A stretch of DNA of 64,000 nt from NCBI RefSeq assembly GCF_000213785.1, contig NC_015557.1, positions 372,001-436,000 of the forward strand, in the 5' to 3' direction. A model generated the notes under the pieces. It was not told the DNA's origin. It saw only the letters and a list, made by a program, of their open reading frames with translations, and searched no databases. Position 1 is the first letter of the stretch. The number at the start of each line of letters is the position of its first letter. The translations under genes were made by a program, and so were the position numbers. The DNA comes from Hydrogenobaculum sp. 3684. Its GTDB lineage: Bacteria; Aquificota; Aquificia; Aquificales; Aquificaceae. Positions 55,930-64,000 of this stretch are shown here, piece after piece.

Positions 55930-56992
55930 AGATATTTATTATATGAAACTTGCCTTAGAGGAAGCTTACAAATACAAGGGACAAACCCATCCAAATCCTG
56001 CCGTAGGAGCACTTATAGTAAAAGATGGCAAGATTTTATCAATAGGAGCTCATAAAAAAGCAGGCACTGATCACGCTGAGATCGTAGCTTTAAAAAATGC
56101 CCAAGAAGATGTAAAAGGGGCTACGATGTATGTAACTTTAGAGCCTTGCTCATTTCATGGTAAAACACCCCCATGCTGTCCTGCTATAATCTCAAGTGGT
56201 ATAAAAAAAGTTGTTATAGGCTCAGTGGATCCAAATCCAAAAGTCTCTGGAAAAGGCATAGAATGGCTAAAATCTTCTGGTATTGAAGTAGAAGTAGGTA
56301 TATTAAAAGAAGAATGTGATAAGTTAAATGAAGATTTTTTTGTTTATATAACAAGAAAAAGACCTTTTGTAACCCTAAAATGCGCTATGTCTTTGGATGG
56401 AAAACTTGCTAAAGAAAACAAAGAAAGCAAATGGATTAGCTCAGAAAAAGCAAGGAAAATATCTCATATATATAGAAAGCATTCAAGCGCAATATTAGTA
56501 GGTATAAACACCATCTTAAACGATAATCCAGAACTTACCGTAAGGCTTGAAGGGAATGAATATCAGCCCTACAGCGTTGTCATAGACCCAAACTTAGATG
56601 TTCCCTACGATGCAAACATGTTTAAAAAAGGATACGAAAAAATTATTATTATAGTTTCCACAAAAGCAGATGAAAAAAAGAAAGAATACCTTAAATCTCT
56701 TGGTGTTAGGCTTTTAGAATTAGAAAGTTTTGATATAAAATCCATATTAAAAGCTCTATACGAGATAGATATAATGCACATTTTTGTAGAAGGTGGAGCT
56801 TATACGATATCAAGATTTTTAGAAGAAAATATGTGGGATAAGATGCTTATATTTAGAGGTTATAAATTTATAGGAAAGGGCATAAGTCTTGATTTTCATA
56901 GCGATTTTTCAAAAATATACAAAGGAAGGATTGAGATTATAGACGATACCACAGATTTGTTGGAAATTTACAATGGATATATCACTTTTTGA
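55922..56992 (+). CDS. ribD: Bifunctional riboflavin deaminase/reductase
   Basis: The N-terminal cytidine-deaminase-like zinc domain (TDHAEIVALKNA and PCSFHGKTPPCC) and C-terminal reductase domain (FVTLKCAMSLDGKLA... KWISS... FVEGGAYTISRFLEE) together perform two steps of riboflavin synthesis from the GTP product. The 356-residue length is normal. The 3' end overlaps queA by 20 nt. Confidence 0.95.
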   Translation: MDKDIYYMKLALEEAYKYKGQTHPNPAVGALIVKDGKILSIGAHKKAGTDHAEIVALKNAQEDVKGATMYVTLEPCSFHGKTPPCCPAIISSGIKKVVIGSVDPNPKVSGKGIEWLKSSGIEVEVGILKEECDKLNEDFFVYITRKRPFVTLKCAMSLDGKLAKENKESKWISSEKARKISHIYRKHSSAILVGINTILNDNPELTVRLEGNEYQPYSVVIDPNLDVPYDANMFKKGYEKIIIIVSTKADEKKKEYLKSLGVRLLELESFDIKSILKALYEIDIMHIFVEGGAYTISRFLEENMWDKMLIFRGYKFIGKGISLDFHSDFSKIYKGRIEIIDDTTDLLEIYNGYITF

Positions 56993-58004
56993 TTACGATT
57001 TACCAGAAGAGCTCATTGCCAAATACCCAGTAAACCCAAGACATAGCGCTAAGCTGATGGTTTTAGATAGAAAAAGCTCCAATATAACTCATTCAACGTT
57101 TTGGCATATAGATGAGTTTTTGGAAGAAGGGGATTTATTGATATTCAACGACACAAAAGTCCTTCCGGCAAGACTTTTAGGAAAGAAAAAGGGGATAGAA
57201 AACTCAAATGTAGAAATACTTCTTTTAAGACACTTAGAAAATGAAAAATGGGAAGCTCTTGTGGGGGGCAAAAATATAAAACCAGGGCTCGTGATAGAAA
57301 TATCTGATGATTTTGAAGCAATTATACATTCTCAAATAGAAAAATCAAAGTTTTTGGTGCTTTTAAAAGCTAAAAACCAAAATCAAATTGAGGCCATAAA
57401 CAAATACGGCAAGATACCAATACCACCATATTTAGGAAGAGATGAAGAACCAATAGATAAAGAGTTTTATCAAACGGTATTTGCAAAAAAAGAGTTTTCT
57501 GTAGCAGCCCCAACGGCATCTTTGCATTTTTCAAAAGAGCTTTTAGAAAAACTAAAGAAAAAAGTAAATATAGATTTTGTCACACTTCATGTATCCTACG
57601 GAACTTTTAAACCAGTAACCGTACAAAACATAGAAGAGCACAAAGTAGATGAAGAGTATATAGAGGTCTCAGAATCTCTCATAAAAAATATTAAAAAGAC
57701 AAAAGAAATGGGTAAAAGGGTAATAGCGGTTGGCACTACAGTTACAAGGGCATTAGAAACCGCTATAGATAAACCATATTTTGGTTTTACAGATCTTTAT
57801 ATAAAACCTGGATTTAAATTTAAAGTCCTAGATGGTCTTATTACAAACTTTCATCTTCCAAAATCATCACTTCTTATACTTGTTAGTGCTTTTTGTAATA
57901 CAAAAAACCTAAATGGTAGAGAGTTCATACTAAAAGCCTACAAAGAGGCTGTAAAACACAAATATAGATTTTACTCATACGGAGATGGCATGCTTATATT
58001 TTAA
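56973..58004 (+). CDS. queA: S-adenosylmethionine:tRNA ribosyltransferase-isomerase
   Basis: QueA moves a ribosyl from SAM to preQ1 in tRNA, making epoxyqueuosine. Motifs are FDYDLPEELIAKYPV at the start, LLIFNDTKVLPARLLG, PTASLHFS and VGTTVTRALE, TNFHLPKSSLL. The 343 residues are complete. With the QueC-like gene at 54767 it suggests a queuosine pathway in this organism. Confidence 0.95.
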   Translation: MDISLFDYDLPEELIAKYPVNPRHSAKLMVLDRKSSNITHSTFWHIDEFLEEGDLLIFNDTKVLPARLLGKKKGIENSNVEILLLRHLENEKWEALVGGKNIKPGLVIEISDDFEAIIHSQIEKSKFLVLLKAKNQNQIEAINKYGKIPIPPYLGRDEEPIDKEFYQTVFAKKEFSVAAPTASLHFSKELLEKLKKKVNIDFVTLHVSYGTFKPVTVQNIEEHKVDEEYIEVSESLIKNIKKTKEMGKRVIAVGTTVTRALETAIDKPYFGFTDLYIKPGFKFKVLDGLITNFHLPKSSLLILVSAFCNTKNLNGREFILKAYKEAVKHKYRFYSYGDGMLIF

Positions 58005-58054
58005 AAAAACAAATTTGTGGTAAACTGCCGGGAAACCACGGCCATAAGCTTTGA

Positions 58055-58678
58055 TTAGAAATAATTTACAGTGTTAGAACCAGATACAAGTACTGGTTGA
58101 GATGTGCAAGAGATAACAGAAGAACCAGTAACACCAGATGCAGGAACTGTTGCACAATTTAATCCGTAAGCATTAGCTTGATTAAGTATAGATTGAACAT
58201 AAGCGTTGTCTATAGGAGCAGTTGTGAATGTGTAATAGCCTTGGGTTACAGAAACGTTAGAATTTGCACCGTTGTTGGCAGTAGCTGGTGTTCCAGCTCC
58301 AACTGGTCCAGTATACGCAGTGTAAGTCCATATGTTCGATGCGGTTGGTCCTATTTCCACAAAACTGCCAATATACTGCTCTAAAGCTGCACATGAAGCT
58401 ACGTTGTTGGTTGGTGCTGTACCTGTTGTCCAATCGTTTGGGCTTGCACATTTAACGTAAGGATACGCATTGTAAAAGTCATGTGCATAGTTCTTGAGTC
58501 CTGTGGCAAATAGCTTAAACCTGTTGGCTATCTGAGTTTCATTGCCGTTGGCTTTTAATGTCCTATAGCCTATAAAGGCAGCTCCTAAGAAAATTACGAA
58601 GGCCGTTAAAACCAAGAGAAACTCAATAATTGAGAAACCCTTATTAAACCACCTTTCTAGCCTTTGTCCATTTTTCAT
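58055..58678 (-). CDS. Type IV pilin-like protein
   Basis: The prepilin leader NKG is cut before F, giving FSIIEFLLVLTAFVIFLG with E5 of the mature protein and a hydrophobic helix as assembly domain. The remaining 170 residues are Ala/Thr/Gly/Asn-rich with two cysteine pairs (KCASPNDW...SCAALE and NCATVP...ISCTS), probably a disulfide-locked tip. It is a major or minor pilin of a type IV pilus. AGGAGG lies 8 nt before the ATG. No other pil genes are near. Confidence 0.85.
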   Translation of the reverse strand: MKNGQRLERWFNKGFSIIEFLLVLTAFVIFLGAAFIGYRTLKANGNETQIANRFKLFATGLKNYAHDFYNAYPYVKCASPNDWTTGTAPTNNVASCAALEQYIGSFVEIGPTASNIWTYTAYTGPVGAGTPATANNGANSNVSVTQGYYTFTTAPIDNAYVQSILNQANAYGLNCATVPASGVTGSSVISCTSQPVLVSGSNTVNYF

Positions 58679-58755
58679 AAACTTTTCCTCCTATAACTTA
58701 ATATCATAATAAATATAATATATCACGATAAATATAATACGTTTTGAGACATATG

Positions 58756-59661
58756 TCAATTTCTTTCCACGAGTCTACCACGATCAACAAGTCTGCCACG
58801 ATCAAGTAGCTCCTTCATCTTAATAGCGGTATCTCTTATCTCCCACTGAGCGCCTTTTTCTATCCTTTTACTTATAAAATCCATTAGATGGGGTATTGTG
58901 CCAGATACAACTATGTTTGTTTTTTGACCATGAGGTAAGATAAACCTTGCATCTTCTGCTGGTATTCCCATATTTACAAGGTCTATGTAAGCCTCTTCAG
59001 ATTGTTTTGTAGCTTTTAGAAAGATATCCAAAGCTTGCTGGTTATTCTTAATGGTAGGTGGGATTATCATCATATCTTGCCTTGGGACATCTTTCTTTTT
59101 TGGAAACTGCAACACATACCTTTGAGAACGCTGAGAGAAATTCAAAAAAGTGTGTCTTACTAGCTGATGAGTCATTACCCTTGATATATTCTCAAGATAA
59201 AATACCGCATATCCATAATATTCTCTTGATATATAAACAAGAGTTACATTGTCGTTCGAATCAACTATATTAGGAATCATAGAGTCTTTATTTAGTGTTA
59301 ATATTTCTTCGATAGCTTTATCTCTTTCTTCTTCTGTTAAATCTTCTAAATAGTGCCTTAAACTAAAACCTATTATATCTGGTGTTTCTTCGTTCCAGTA
59401 GGTTTTAAAATACTTTGCCGCCAGATAGATAGCCTTTTCTTTTTCTAACTTTTTATATGTAAAAGCATGAGAAAACACGGAGAAATGCTTGTAAGAGCAA
59501 AGTCTTAAAAGAAATTCTTTTGTTTCTTGTTTATTTGTTATTTTAGACTCTTGTAAAAGCTCTTCCAAAGTTTTCTTTGTATAGCAAACTCTAGCCCCAA
59601 GAGCACACAACCAAGCTATATTTGCAAAATCCTCTGGTGATGCTATATCTTTAATCCTCAT
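58756..59661 (-). CDS. thyX: FAD-dependent thymidylate synthase
   Basis: ThyX makes dTMP from dUMP with methylene-THF, NADPH and FAD. At 301 residues it is longer than most. The active-site segment is QLVRHTFLNFSQRSQRYVLQF, which departs from the RHRxxSxNExSxRY pattern but keeps the RH, the S and the RY. Residues 287-298 are DRGRLVDRGRLV, encoded by two tandem 18-bp repeat units just before the stop. TATAAT lies 7 nt before the ATG. Confidence 0.9.
   Translation of the reverse strand: MRIKDIASPEDFANIAWLCALGARVCYTKKTLEELLQESKITNKQETKEFLLRLCSYKHFSVFSHAFTYKKLEKEKAIYLAAKYFKTYWNEETPDIIGFSLRHYLEDLTEEERDKAIEEILTLNKDSMIPNIVDSNDNVTLVYISREYYGYAVFYLENISRVMTHQLVRHTFLNFSQRSQRYVLQFPKKKDVPRQDMMIIPPTIKNNQQALDIFLKATKQSEEAYIDLVNMGIPAEDARFILPHGQKTNIVVSGTIPHLMDFISKRIEKGAQWEIRDTAIKMKELLDRGRLVDRGRLVERN
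58769..58804 (+). repeat. 18-bp interspersed repeat, two tandem units inside thyX
   Basis: ACGAGTCTACCACGATCA (58769-58786) and ACAAGTCTGCCACGATCA (58787-58804) on the plus strand. The minus-strand gene reads them as DRGRLV twice. It is the same family as in PBP1A but on the opposite coding strand and in another frame. Confidence 0.85.
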
Positions 59662-59668
59662 TAAATCT

Positions 59669-59674
59669 ATTATA
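59669..59674 (-). promoter_or_regulatory. -10 box TATAAT, leaderless type, for thyX
   Basis: TATAAT lies 7 nt before the thyX ATG. Confidence 0.55.
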
Positions 59675-59720
59675 TAGAACTATTAATATTTCAACTAATG
59701 AAAAAATTTTATATTTTTGA

Positions 59721-59726
59721 TATAAT
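59721..59726 (+). promoter_or_regulatory. Extended -10 (TGA-TATAAT), leaderless type, for fabG
   Basis: TATAAT lies 8 nt before the fabG ATG at 59735, divergent to thyX. Confidence 0.55.
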
Positions 59727-59734
59727 ATTAAGAT

Positions 59735-60472
59735 ATGGAATTGGCCGGTAAAACTGCTTTGATAACAGGCTCTAACAGAGGCATTGGAAAAGCCATTGCT
59801 CAAAAGCTTGCAGAAAATGGAGCAGACATTATAATAACAGCCCCTATCAAAAGCGATGCAGAATCAGCGGCAAACGAGATAAAAGAAAGATACAACGTCA
59901 AAACTTACGCTTTTGAGCTAAATTTGTTAGATATAAATTCTATAGAAGATACCGTAAAAGAAATAGAACAAACAACAACAGTGGATATACTTGTAAACAA
60001 TGCAGGCATAACTAAAGACAATCTTTTTATAAGGATGAAAAAAGAAGAATGGGAAGATGTGATAAAAGTAAACTTTACATCTATATTTTATATAACACAG
60101 CCCATTGTTAAGCAAATGATTAAAAAGCGCTGGGGTCGTGTAATAAACATATCATCAGTGGTGGGCATAATGGGTAACGCAGGTCAGACAAACTATTCCG
60201 CCACAAAAGCAGCTCTCATAGGTTTTACAAAGTCTTTAGCAAAAGAGGTTGGTTCTAGGGGTATTACGGTAAATGCAGTAGCTCCTGGTTTTATAGATAC
60301 TCCCATGACTCAAGGCTTGCCAGAGGATATAAAAGAAGCTTATAAAAAGCAAATTCCTTTGGGAAGGTTTGGCTCACCAGAAGATGTTGCAAATGCTGTG
60401 TTGTTCTTAGCTTCTGAAAAAGCATCTTACATAACAGGTGAGGTAATCAACGTAAACGGTGGTATGTTGTAA
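59735..60472 (+). CDS. fabG: 3-oxoacyl-ACP reductase
   Basis: The 245-residue SDR enzyme reduces 3-oxoacyl-ACP in fatty-acid elongation. The NADPH site is ITGSNRGIGKAIA, NNAG follows, and the catalytic SYK set is in ISSVVG and YSATKAAL. The C-terminus is YITGEVINVNGGML. It is the first gene of the fabG-acpP-fabF-rnc cluster. Confidence 0.95.
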   Translation: MELAGKTALITGSNRGIGKAIAQKLAENGADIIITAPIKSDAESAANEIKERYNVKTYAFELNLLDINSIEDTVKEIEQTTTVDILVNNAGITKDNLFIRMKKEEWEDVIKVNFTSIFYITQPIVKQMIKKRWGRVINISSVVGIMGNAGQTNYSATKAALIGFTKSLAKEVGSRGITVNAVAPGFIDTPMTQGLPEDIKEAYKKQIPLGRFGSPEDVANAVLFLASEKASYITGEVINVNGGML

Positions 60473-60500
60473 AATTAAATATTTTTAAAGGAGGCATTTT

Positions 60501-60734
60501 ATGGACAGAGAACAAAGAATCAAAGAAATAATAGCTGATCAGCTTGGAGTAGAAGTTGATAAACTTACTCCAGACGCAAAATTTGTAGAAGACTTAGGCG
60601 CTGATTCCCTTGACGTTGTAGAGCTTATTATGAGCTTTGAAGAAGAGTTTAACATAGAAATACCAGACGAAGACGCTGAAAAGATAAAGACTGTTGGTGA
60701 TGTTATAAACTATCTAAATGAAAAGTTAAAATGA
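60501..60734 (+). CDS. acpP: Acyl carrier protein
   Basis: The 77-residue acidic four-helix carrier has the phosphopantetheine serine S36 in [21 protein letters not shown] lies 7 nt before the ATG. Its stop overlaps the fabF ATG (ATGA), fitting joint production for fatty-acid synthesis. Confidence 0.97.
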   Translation: MDREQRIKEIIADQLGVEVDKLTPDAKFVEDLGADSLDVVELIMSFEEEFNIEIPDEDAEKIKTVGDVINYLNEKLK

Positions 60735-61972
60735 GAAGAGTGGTTATAACAGGTATAGGTGTTGTATCACCTATAGGAAACAACGTAAATGATTTTTGGC
60801 AAAACCTTGTGGCTGGTAAAAGCGGCATAGATACCATCTCTTCTTTTGATCCAGACAAATATGGTTTGACAGTTAAAATAGCTGCCGAAGTAAAAAACTT
60901 CAACCCAGAAGATTATTTCGATAAAAAAGATGCCCAAAAATTTTCTGATTTTATAAAATTTGCCTACGCAGCCGCAATGGAAGCCATGAAAGATGCCGAT
61001 CTTGAAAATGCCAACATAAATAAAGATAGAGTTGGTGTAATAGTAGGTACAGGTATAGGTGGATTAAAAGATATAGAAGAACAACACGATATTTTAAACG
61101 AAAAGGGTGCAAGAAGGGTTTCTCCCTTCTTCATACCTTACGGTATAGCAAATATGGCATCTGGAGTCATAGCCATAAAATATGGATTTAGAGGGCCAAA
61201 CTACTGCGTAGTATCTGCTTGTGCCACTGGTAATCATTCTATAGGAGATGCTTTCAGGATTATACAAAGAGGCGATGCAGATATTATGATAGCTGGCGGT
61301 ACAGAAAGTGCCATAACCCCACTCGGTATAGCTGGTTTTGCTTCGTTAAAAGCCCTGTCCACTAGAAACGATGAACCTCAAAAAGCTTCAAGGCCTTTTG
61401 ATAAAGATAGAGACGGCTTTGTAATGGGAGAAGGAGCTGGGATATTGATATTAGAGGAGTACGAACACGCTAAAAAAAGAGGCGCTAAGATATATGCTGA
61501 GATAAAAGGGTACGCTGCCACAGACGATGCTTTCCACGTGACAGCACCTTGTTCAGATGGAGAAGGTGCCGCTATGTGTATGAGATTGGCTTTAGAAGAT
61601 GCCTCTTTAAACCCAGAAGATATAGATTATATAAATGCACACGGCACTTCTACACCTCTAAACGATAAAATAGAAACCTTGGCGATAAAGAAAGTTTTCA
61701 AAGATCATGCTTATAAGCTAAAGATAAGCTCCAACAAATCCATGATTGGGCATCTATTGGGAGCTGCATCGGCTGTAGAAGCAGTAGCATCTGTTAAAAC
61801 CATTGAAACCGGCACGATACCACCCACTATAAACCTCGAAAATCCGGATCCTGAATGTGATTTGGATTATGTACCAAACAAAGCTATACAGTACGATGTA
61901 AGAAACGTTTTATCCAACTCCTTTGGTTTTGGAGGCACAAACGCCTGCATAATACTTAGCAAAGTTGATTAA
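60731..61972 (+). CDS. fabF: 3-oxoacyl-ACP synthase II
   Basis: The 413-residue condensing enzyme has the Cys-His-His triad: C164 in [13 protein letters not shown], and the histidines in [11 protein letters not shown] and IGHLLGAA. It begins [16 protein letters not shown]. It elongates acyl-ACP with malonyl-ACP. It overlaps acpP and is followed by rnc after 12 nt. Confidence 0.96.
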   Translation: MRRVVITGIGVVSPIGNNVNDFWQNLVAGKSGIDTISSFDPDKYGLTVKIAAEVKNFNPEDYFDKKDAQKFSDFIKFAYAAAMEAMKDADLENANINKDRVGVIVGTGIGGLKDIEEQHDILNEKGARRVSPFFIPYGIANMASGVIAIKYGFRGPNYCVVSACATGNHSIGDAFRIIQRGDADIMIAGGTESAITPLGIAGFASLKALSTRNDEPQKASRPFDKDRDGFVMGEGAGILILEEYEHAKKRGAKIYAEIKGYAATDDAFHVTAPCSDGEGAAMCMRLALEDASLNPEDIDYINAHGTSTPLNDKIETLAIKKVFKDHAYKLKISSNKSMIGHLLGAASAVEAVASVKTIETGTIPPTINLENPDPECDLDYVPNKAIQYDVRNVLSNSFGFGGTNACIILSKVD

Positions 61973-61984
61973 AAACACAATTAA

Positions 61985-62683
61985 ATGGATAGTTTTGAGC
62001 TTTTAGAAGAAAAAATAGGTTATAGATTTAGGGATAAAAATTTAGTAAAAAAAGCTTTTACACATATATCTTTTTCCAAAAGCTCAGAAAACTACGAAGT
62101 ATTAGAATTTTTAGGGGACGCTCTCGTTAACTTTATGACAGTAAATATATTGGTGGAGGCTTTTCCAAATAAAAAGGAAGGTGAGCTATCTCAATTGAAA
62201 TCTTTTTTAATAAGCGAAGAGTTTTTAGCTAGTCTCGCCAAATCTCTAAACTTTGAAAAGTATATACTTATAAGTAAGGGTGAAGAGCTAAAGGGTTCTA
62301 ACAAAAACCCTTCTATTCTCTGCGATGTGTTTGAAGCTTTTTGGGCTGCCATATACATAGACAGTGGATACGATTGTAAGCTCACAAAAAGTTTGTTTGA
62401 GCATCATTTTAAAAGCCAAATACTTGAGATAGTAAACTCAAATAGCTTAAAGCAGGACTACAAAACAGCTTTACAGGAGATAACTCAAAAAAAGTGGAAA
62501 GAAAGACCTATATACAACGTCATAAGCGTAGAAGGTCCAGAGCATAGGAAAACCTTTACAGTTGAATGTCTATTTAAAGATCTAAGAACTACAGGAAAAG
62601 GCAACAGTAAAAAGAACGCGGAACAAGAGGCAGCAAAAAATATGCTTCATATGATTCAAGATAATGAAAAGAAAAAAACTTGA
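61985..62683 (+). CDS. rnc: Ribonuclease III
   Basis: The 232-residue RNase III has the signature [12 protein letters not shown] and the second acidic site [13 protein letters not shown], then a C-terminal double-stranded RNA-binding domain ([22 protein letters not shown]... [18 protein letters not shown]). It cuts structured RNA, including rRNA precursors. It overlaps the AGOG-like gene by 20 nt. Confidence 0.95.
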   Translation: MDSFELLEEKIGYRFRDKNLVKKAFTHISFSKSSENYEVLEFLGDALVNFMTVNILVEAFPNKKEGELSQLKSFLISEEFLASLAKSLNFEKYILISKGEELKGSNKNPSILCDVFEAFWAAIYIDSGYDCKLTKSLFEHHFKSQILEIVNSNSLKQDYKTALQEITQKKWKERPIYNVISVEGPEHRKTFTVECLFKDLRTTGKGNSKKNAEQEAAKNMLHMIQDNEKKKT

Positions 62684-63434
62684 AGAAATTTTAAAAAAAA
62701 TACCACCAAAAGCTTGGGATAAAATAATATCAAAAGAACCAGAGTATCTTTACTTTAAAGATCTTATGCCTTTTTATCATTTTGGGGCTTTTGCAATCAT
62801 AATGGTTATGAGCGGTTTAAACGCTTATCAGCTAAAGGGAAAAGCTCAAGAAAAGTATTTTCCAATATTAAAAAATATCTTGTTGCTAAATGAAAACAAG
62901 AAAGATTATGAAGCTCTTAGAAATACTTTTTTAAGCTTTTATGAAAAAGAAAGATCTTACAAAGGAAAGCTTAAAAGAGTGAACAACTTTTTTGATTCAA
63001 ACCTTGCAAAAACAATGTGGAAACAAGAAAATACCCATTATTTTAAAAGATATTTCAAAGATATATGGGAAGAGTTGGCTTTTACGATGGAGTCTAAAAA
63101 AGAGAGAAAAACCATAGCTTTTGCAATGAAGTGCTTAGGTGTAGGGCTTATTATGAAAGGTTGCAAAGATTTTGACTTTGACGGTATACCTATACCTGTG
63201 GATTCAAGGATAAAGCATTTTGCAACAAGAATAGGCTTAGAAAACGTTGATGATAATAAAATAATAACTTTTTTTGAAGAGATCTTGAAAAATGTACCCA
63301 ACATAAACATGATACATTTGGATTCTTTGATATGGCAAATAGCTAAACTTGATCACCAAGAACTAGACAAATATTTTGAAGAACTTGGATGTAAAATGCT
63401 ATCAAAAGAGCTTAAAAGTATTTTTAATGTTTAA
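62664..63434 (+). CDS. AGOG-like N-glycosylase/DNA lyase (8-oxoguanine)
   Basis: The 256-residue helical protein reads [21 protein letters not shown] then [17 protein letters not shown] and [15 protein letters not shown] catalytic Lys in the HhH and an Asp in VDSR match the AGOG (archaeal GO glycosylase, DUF1886-type) pattern, which removes 8-oxoguanine from DNA. The family is best known from archaea, with some thermophilic bacteria. It starts inside rnc, so the two are co-translated. Assignment is by motif reading. Confidence 0.65.
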   Translation: MKRKKLEEILKKIPPKAWDKIISKEPEYLYFKDLMPFYHFGAFAIIMVMSGLNAYQLKGKAQEKYFPILKNILLLNENKKDYEALRNTFLSFYEKERSYKGKLKRVNNFFDSNLAKTMWKQENTHYFKRYFKDIWEELAFTMESKKERKTIAFAMKCLGVGLIMKGCKDFDFDGIPIPVDSRIKHFATRIGLENVDDNKIITFFEEILKNVPNINMIHLDSLIWQIAKLDHQELDKYFEELGCKMLSKELKSIFNV

Positions 63435-63487
63435 ACACATAGCTAAATTATATGAAAAGCTTTATAATATAAATAAGGAGGTGTAAT

Positions 63488-63760
63488 ATGGAAGAGAAAG
63501 TAGATGTAAAAAAAGCTATTGAGAGCTTAGAAGAGGAAATAGCAAGGATTAAAAAAGAGCTTGGTTTGGACAAAGAAAGCAAAAGCATAGTGGAGATACC
63601 ACTAGAAAAAGGTAAAGAAATAACCACCAAGCTTATGAATATGGCTCAAAGTATCATAAAGGTTGCTTCAGCAGCTGCAAACGGTGCTATAGAAGGAGCC
63701 AAAAAAGCTTTAGAAGAAGGGGAGAATAAGGAGCAAAACGAAGGAGAAAAAAAAGAGTAA
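63488..63760 (+). CDS. Small charged helical protein of unknown function
   Basis: The 90-residue protein is helical. It has an acidic/basic coiled-coil N-terminus (SLEEEIARIKKELGLDKE), an Ala-rich amphipathic middle (SIIKVASAAANGAIEGAKKAL) and a Glu/Lys tail. No family is recognised. AAGGAGG lies 6 nt before the ATG with TATAAT-like sequence upstream. It ends 1 nt before ychF. Confidence 0.55.
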   Translation: MEEKVDVKKAIESLEEEIARIKKELGLDKESKSIVEIPLEKGKEITTKLMNMAQSIIKVASAAANGAIEGAKKALEEGENKEQNEGEKKE

Positions 63761-64000
63761 ATGCCCCTTAGTTGCGGTATAGTTGGTTTACCAAACGTAG
63801 GAAAGTCTACGTTATTTAATGCTCTTATAAAGGTGGCCAAAGCTCAGGCTGCCAATTATCCATTTTGTACAATAGAGCCAAACATAGGCACAGTAGAAGT
63901 CCCAGACGAAAGACTTTACGAAATAGCAAGACTAGAAAACTCTGCCAAAACAGTACCGACATTTATAGAGTTTGTGGATATAGCTGGTTTGGTAAGGGGT
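63761..64000 (+). CDS. ychF: GTPase YchF (5' part)
   Basis: The gene is cut by the window end after 80 codons. It begins [21 protein letters not shown] with the YchF-type P-loop NVGKST, then [12 protein letters not shown] and [10 protein letters not shown], the switch II of the Obg-related YchF ATPase/GTPase. It is involved in oxidative-stress and translation control in other bacteria. It follows directly on the small helical gene's stop. Confidence 0.95.
   Translation, partial: MPLSCGIVGLPNVGKSTLFNALIKVAKAQAANYPFCTIEPNIGTVEVPDERLYEIARLENSAKTVPTFIEFVDIAGLVRG

Overview
The window is AT-rich bacterial DNA with tightly packed, often overlapping genes. It looks like a thermophilic Aquificales chromosome, most like Hydrogenobaculum. 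That placement is inferred from gene content: LL-diaminopimelate aminotransferase, ThyX, a stand-alone MnmC2-type methyltransferase, an AGOG-type DNA glycosylase, cytochrome bd and a FadL-type outer-membrane protein. The organism would be Gram-negative, autotrophic or chemolithotrophic, and most of the window is core genome.

Layout. 1-5.8 kb: a truncated HAD phosphatase, then a plus-strand run leuD-pyrE-tlyA-PBP1A-hisF. 5.9-8.5 kb: minus-strand PH-domain and CopD-like membrane proteins, then the rpsF-ssb-rpsR-rplI operon. 8.6-10.4 kb: an AAA-ATPase-like/PD-(D/E)XK gene flanked by 18-bp repeats and a structured non-coding stretch. 10.4-15.9 kb: a LolC/LolD-like transporter, a FadL-type porin, a rhodanese and an ArsB-type pump with a small cysteine-rich partner. 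15.9-21.6 kb: proB-rpmI-infC-DinG-like helicase-aspS. 22.4-25 kb: cydAB behind a perfect FNR-type palindrome. 25-38.8 kb: minus-strand housekeeping genes (obgE, gap, thiL, MnmC2-like, smc, argG) with several small membrane proteins. 38.9-40.5 kb: a second, frameshifted copy of the AAA-ATPase-like gene in inverted orientation. 40.5-50.5 kb: dapL, Trm112-like, a DprE1-like oxidase, der, argJ, def, an ACT protein, tRNA-Gly, fumC and bioA. 50.4-55.4 kb: glyA, ugd, a YebC-family gene, an HTH/NosL-like fusion, a QueC-like gene and SRP RNA. 55.5-64 kb: ribD, queA, a type IV pilin, thyX, fabG-acpP-fabF-rnc, an AGOG-like gene and the start of ychF.

The main unusual signals are these. (1) An 18-bp interspersed repeat, consensus ACAAGTMTGCCACGATCT, lies intergenically and also in frame inside PBP1A and ThyX, on opposite strands and in different reading frames. 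(2) Two AAA-ATPase-like/PD-(D/E)XK genes form a 28-kb inverted pair, mosaic in their centre, one broken by a 10-bp tandem duplication. (3) About 17 transcription units have a TATAAT-like box only 6-8 nt before the start codon, which predicts widespread leaderless mRNAs. (4) Two genes begin 5-6 nt after the 3' end of a stable RNA (tRNA-Gly and SRP RNA). (5) cydAB carries a canonical TTGAT-N4-ATCAA box. I found no CRISPR array, prophage or insertion sequence.
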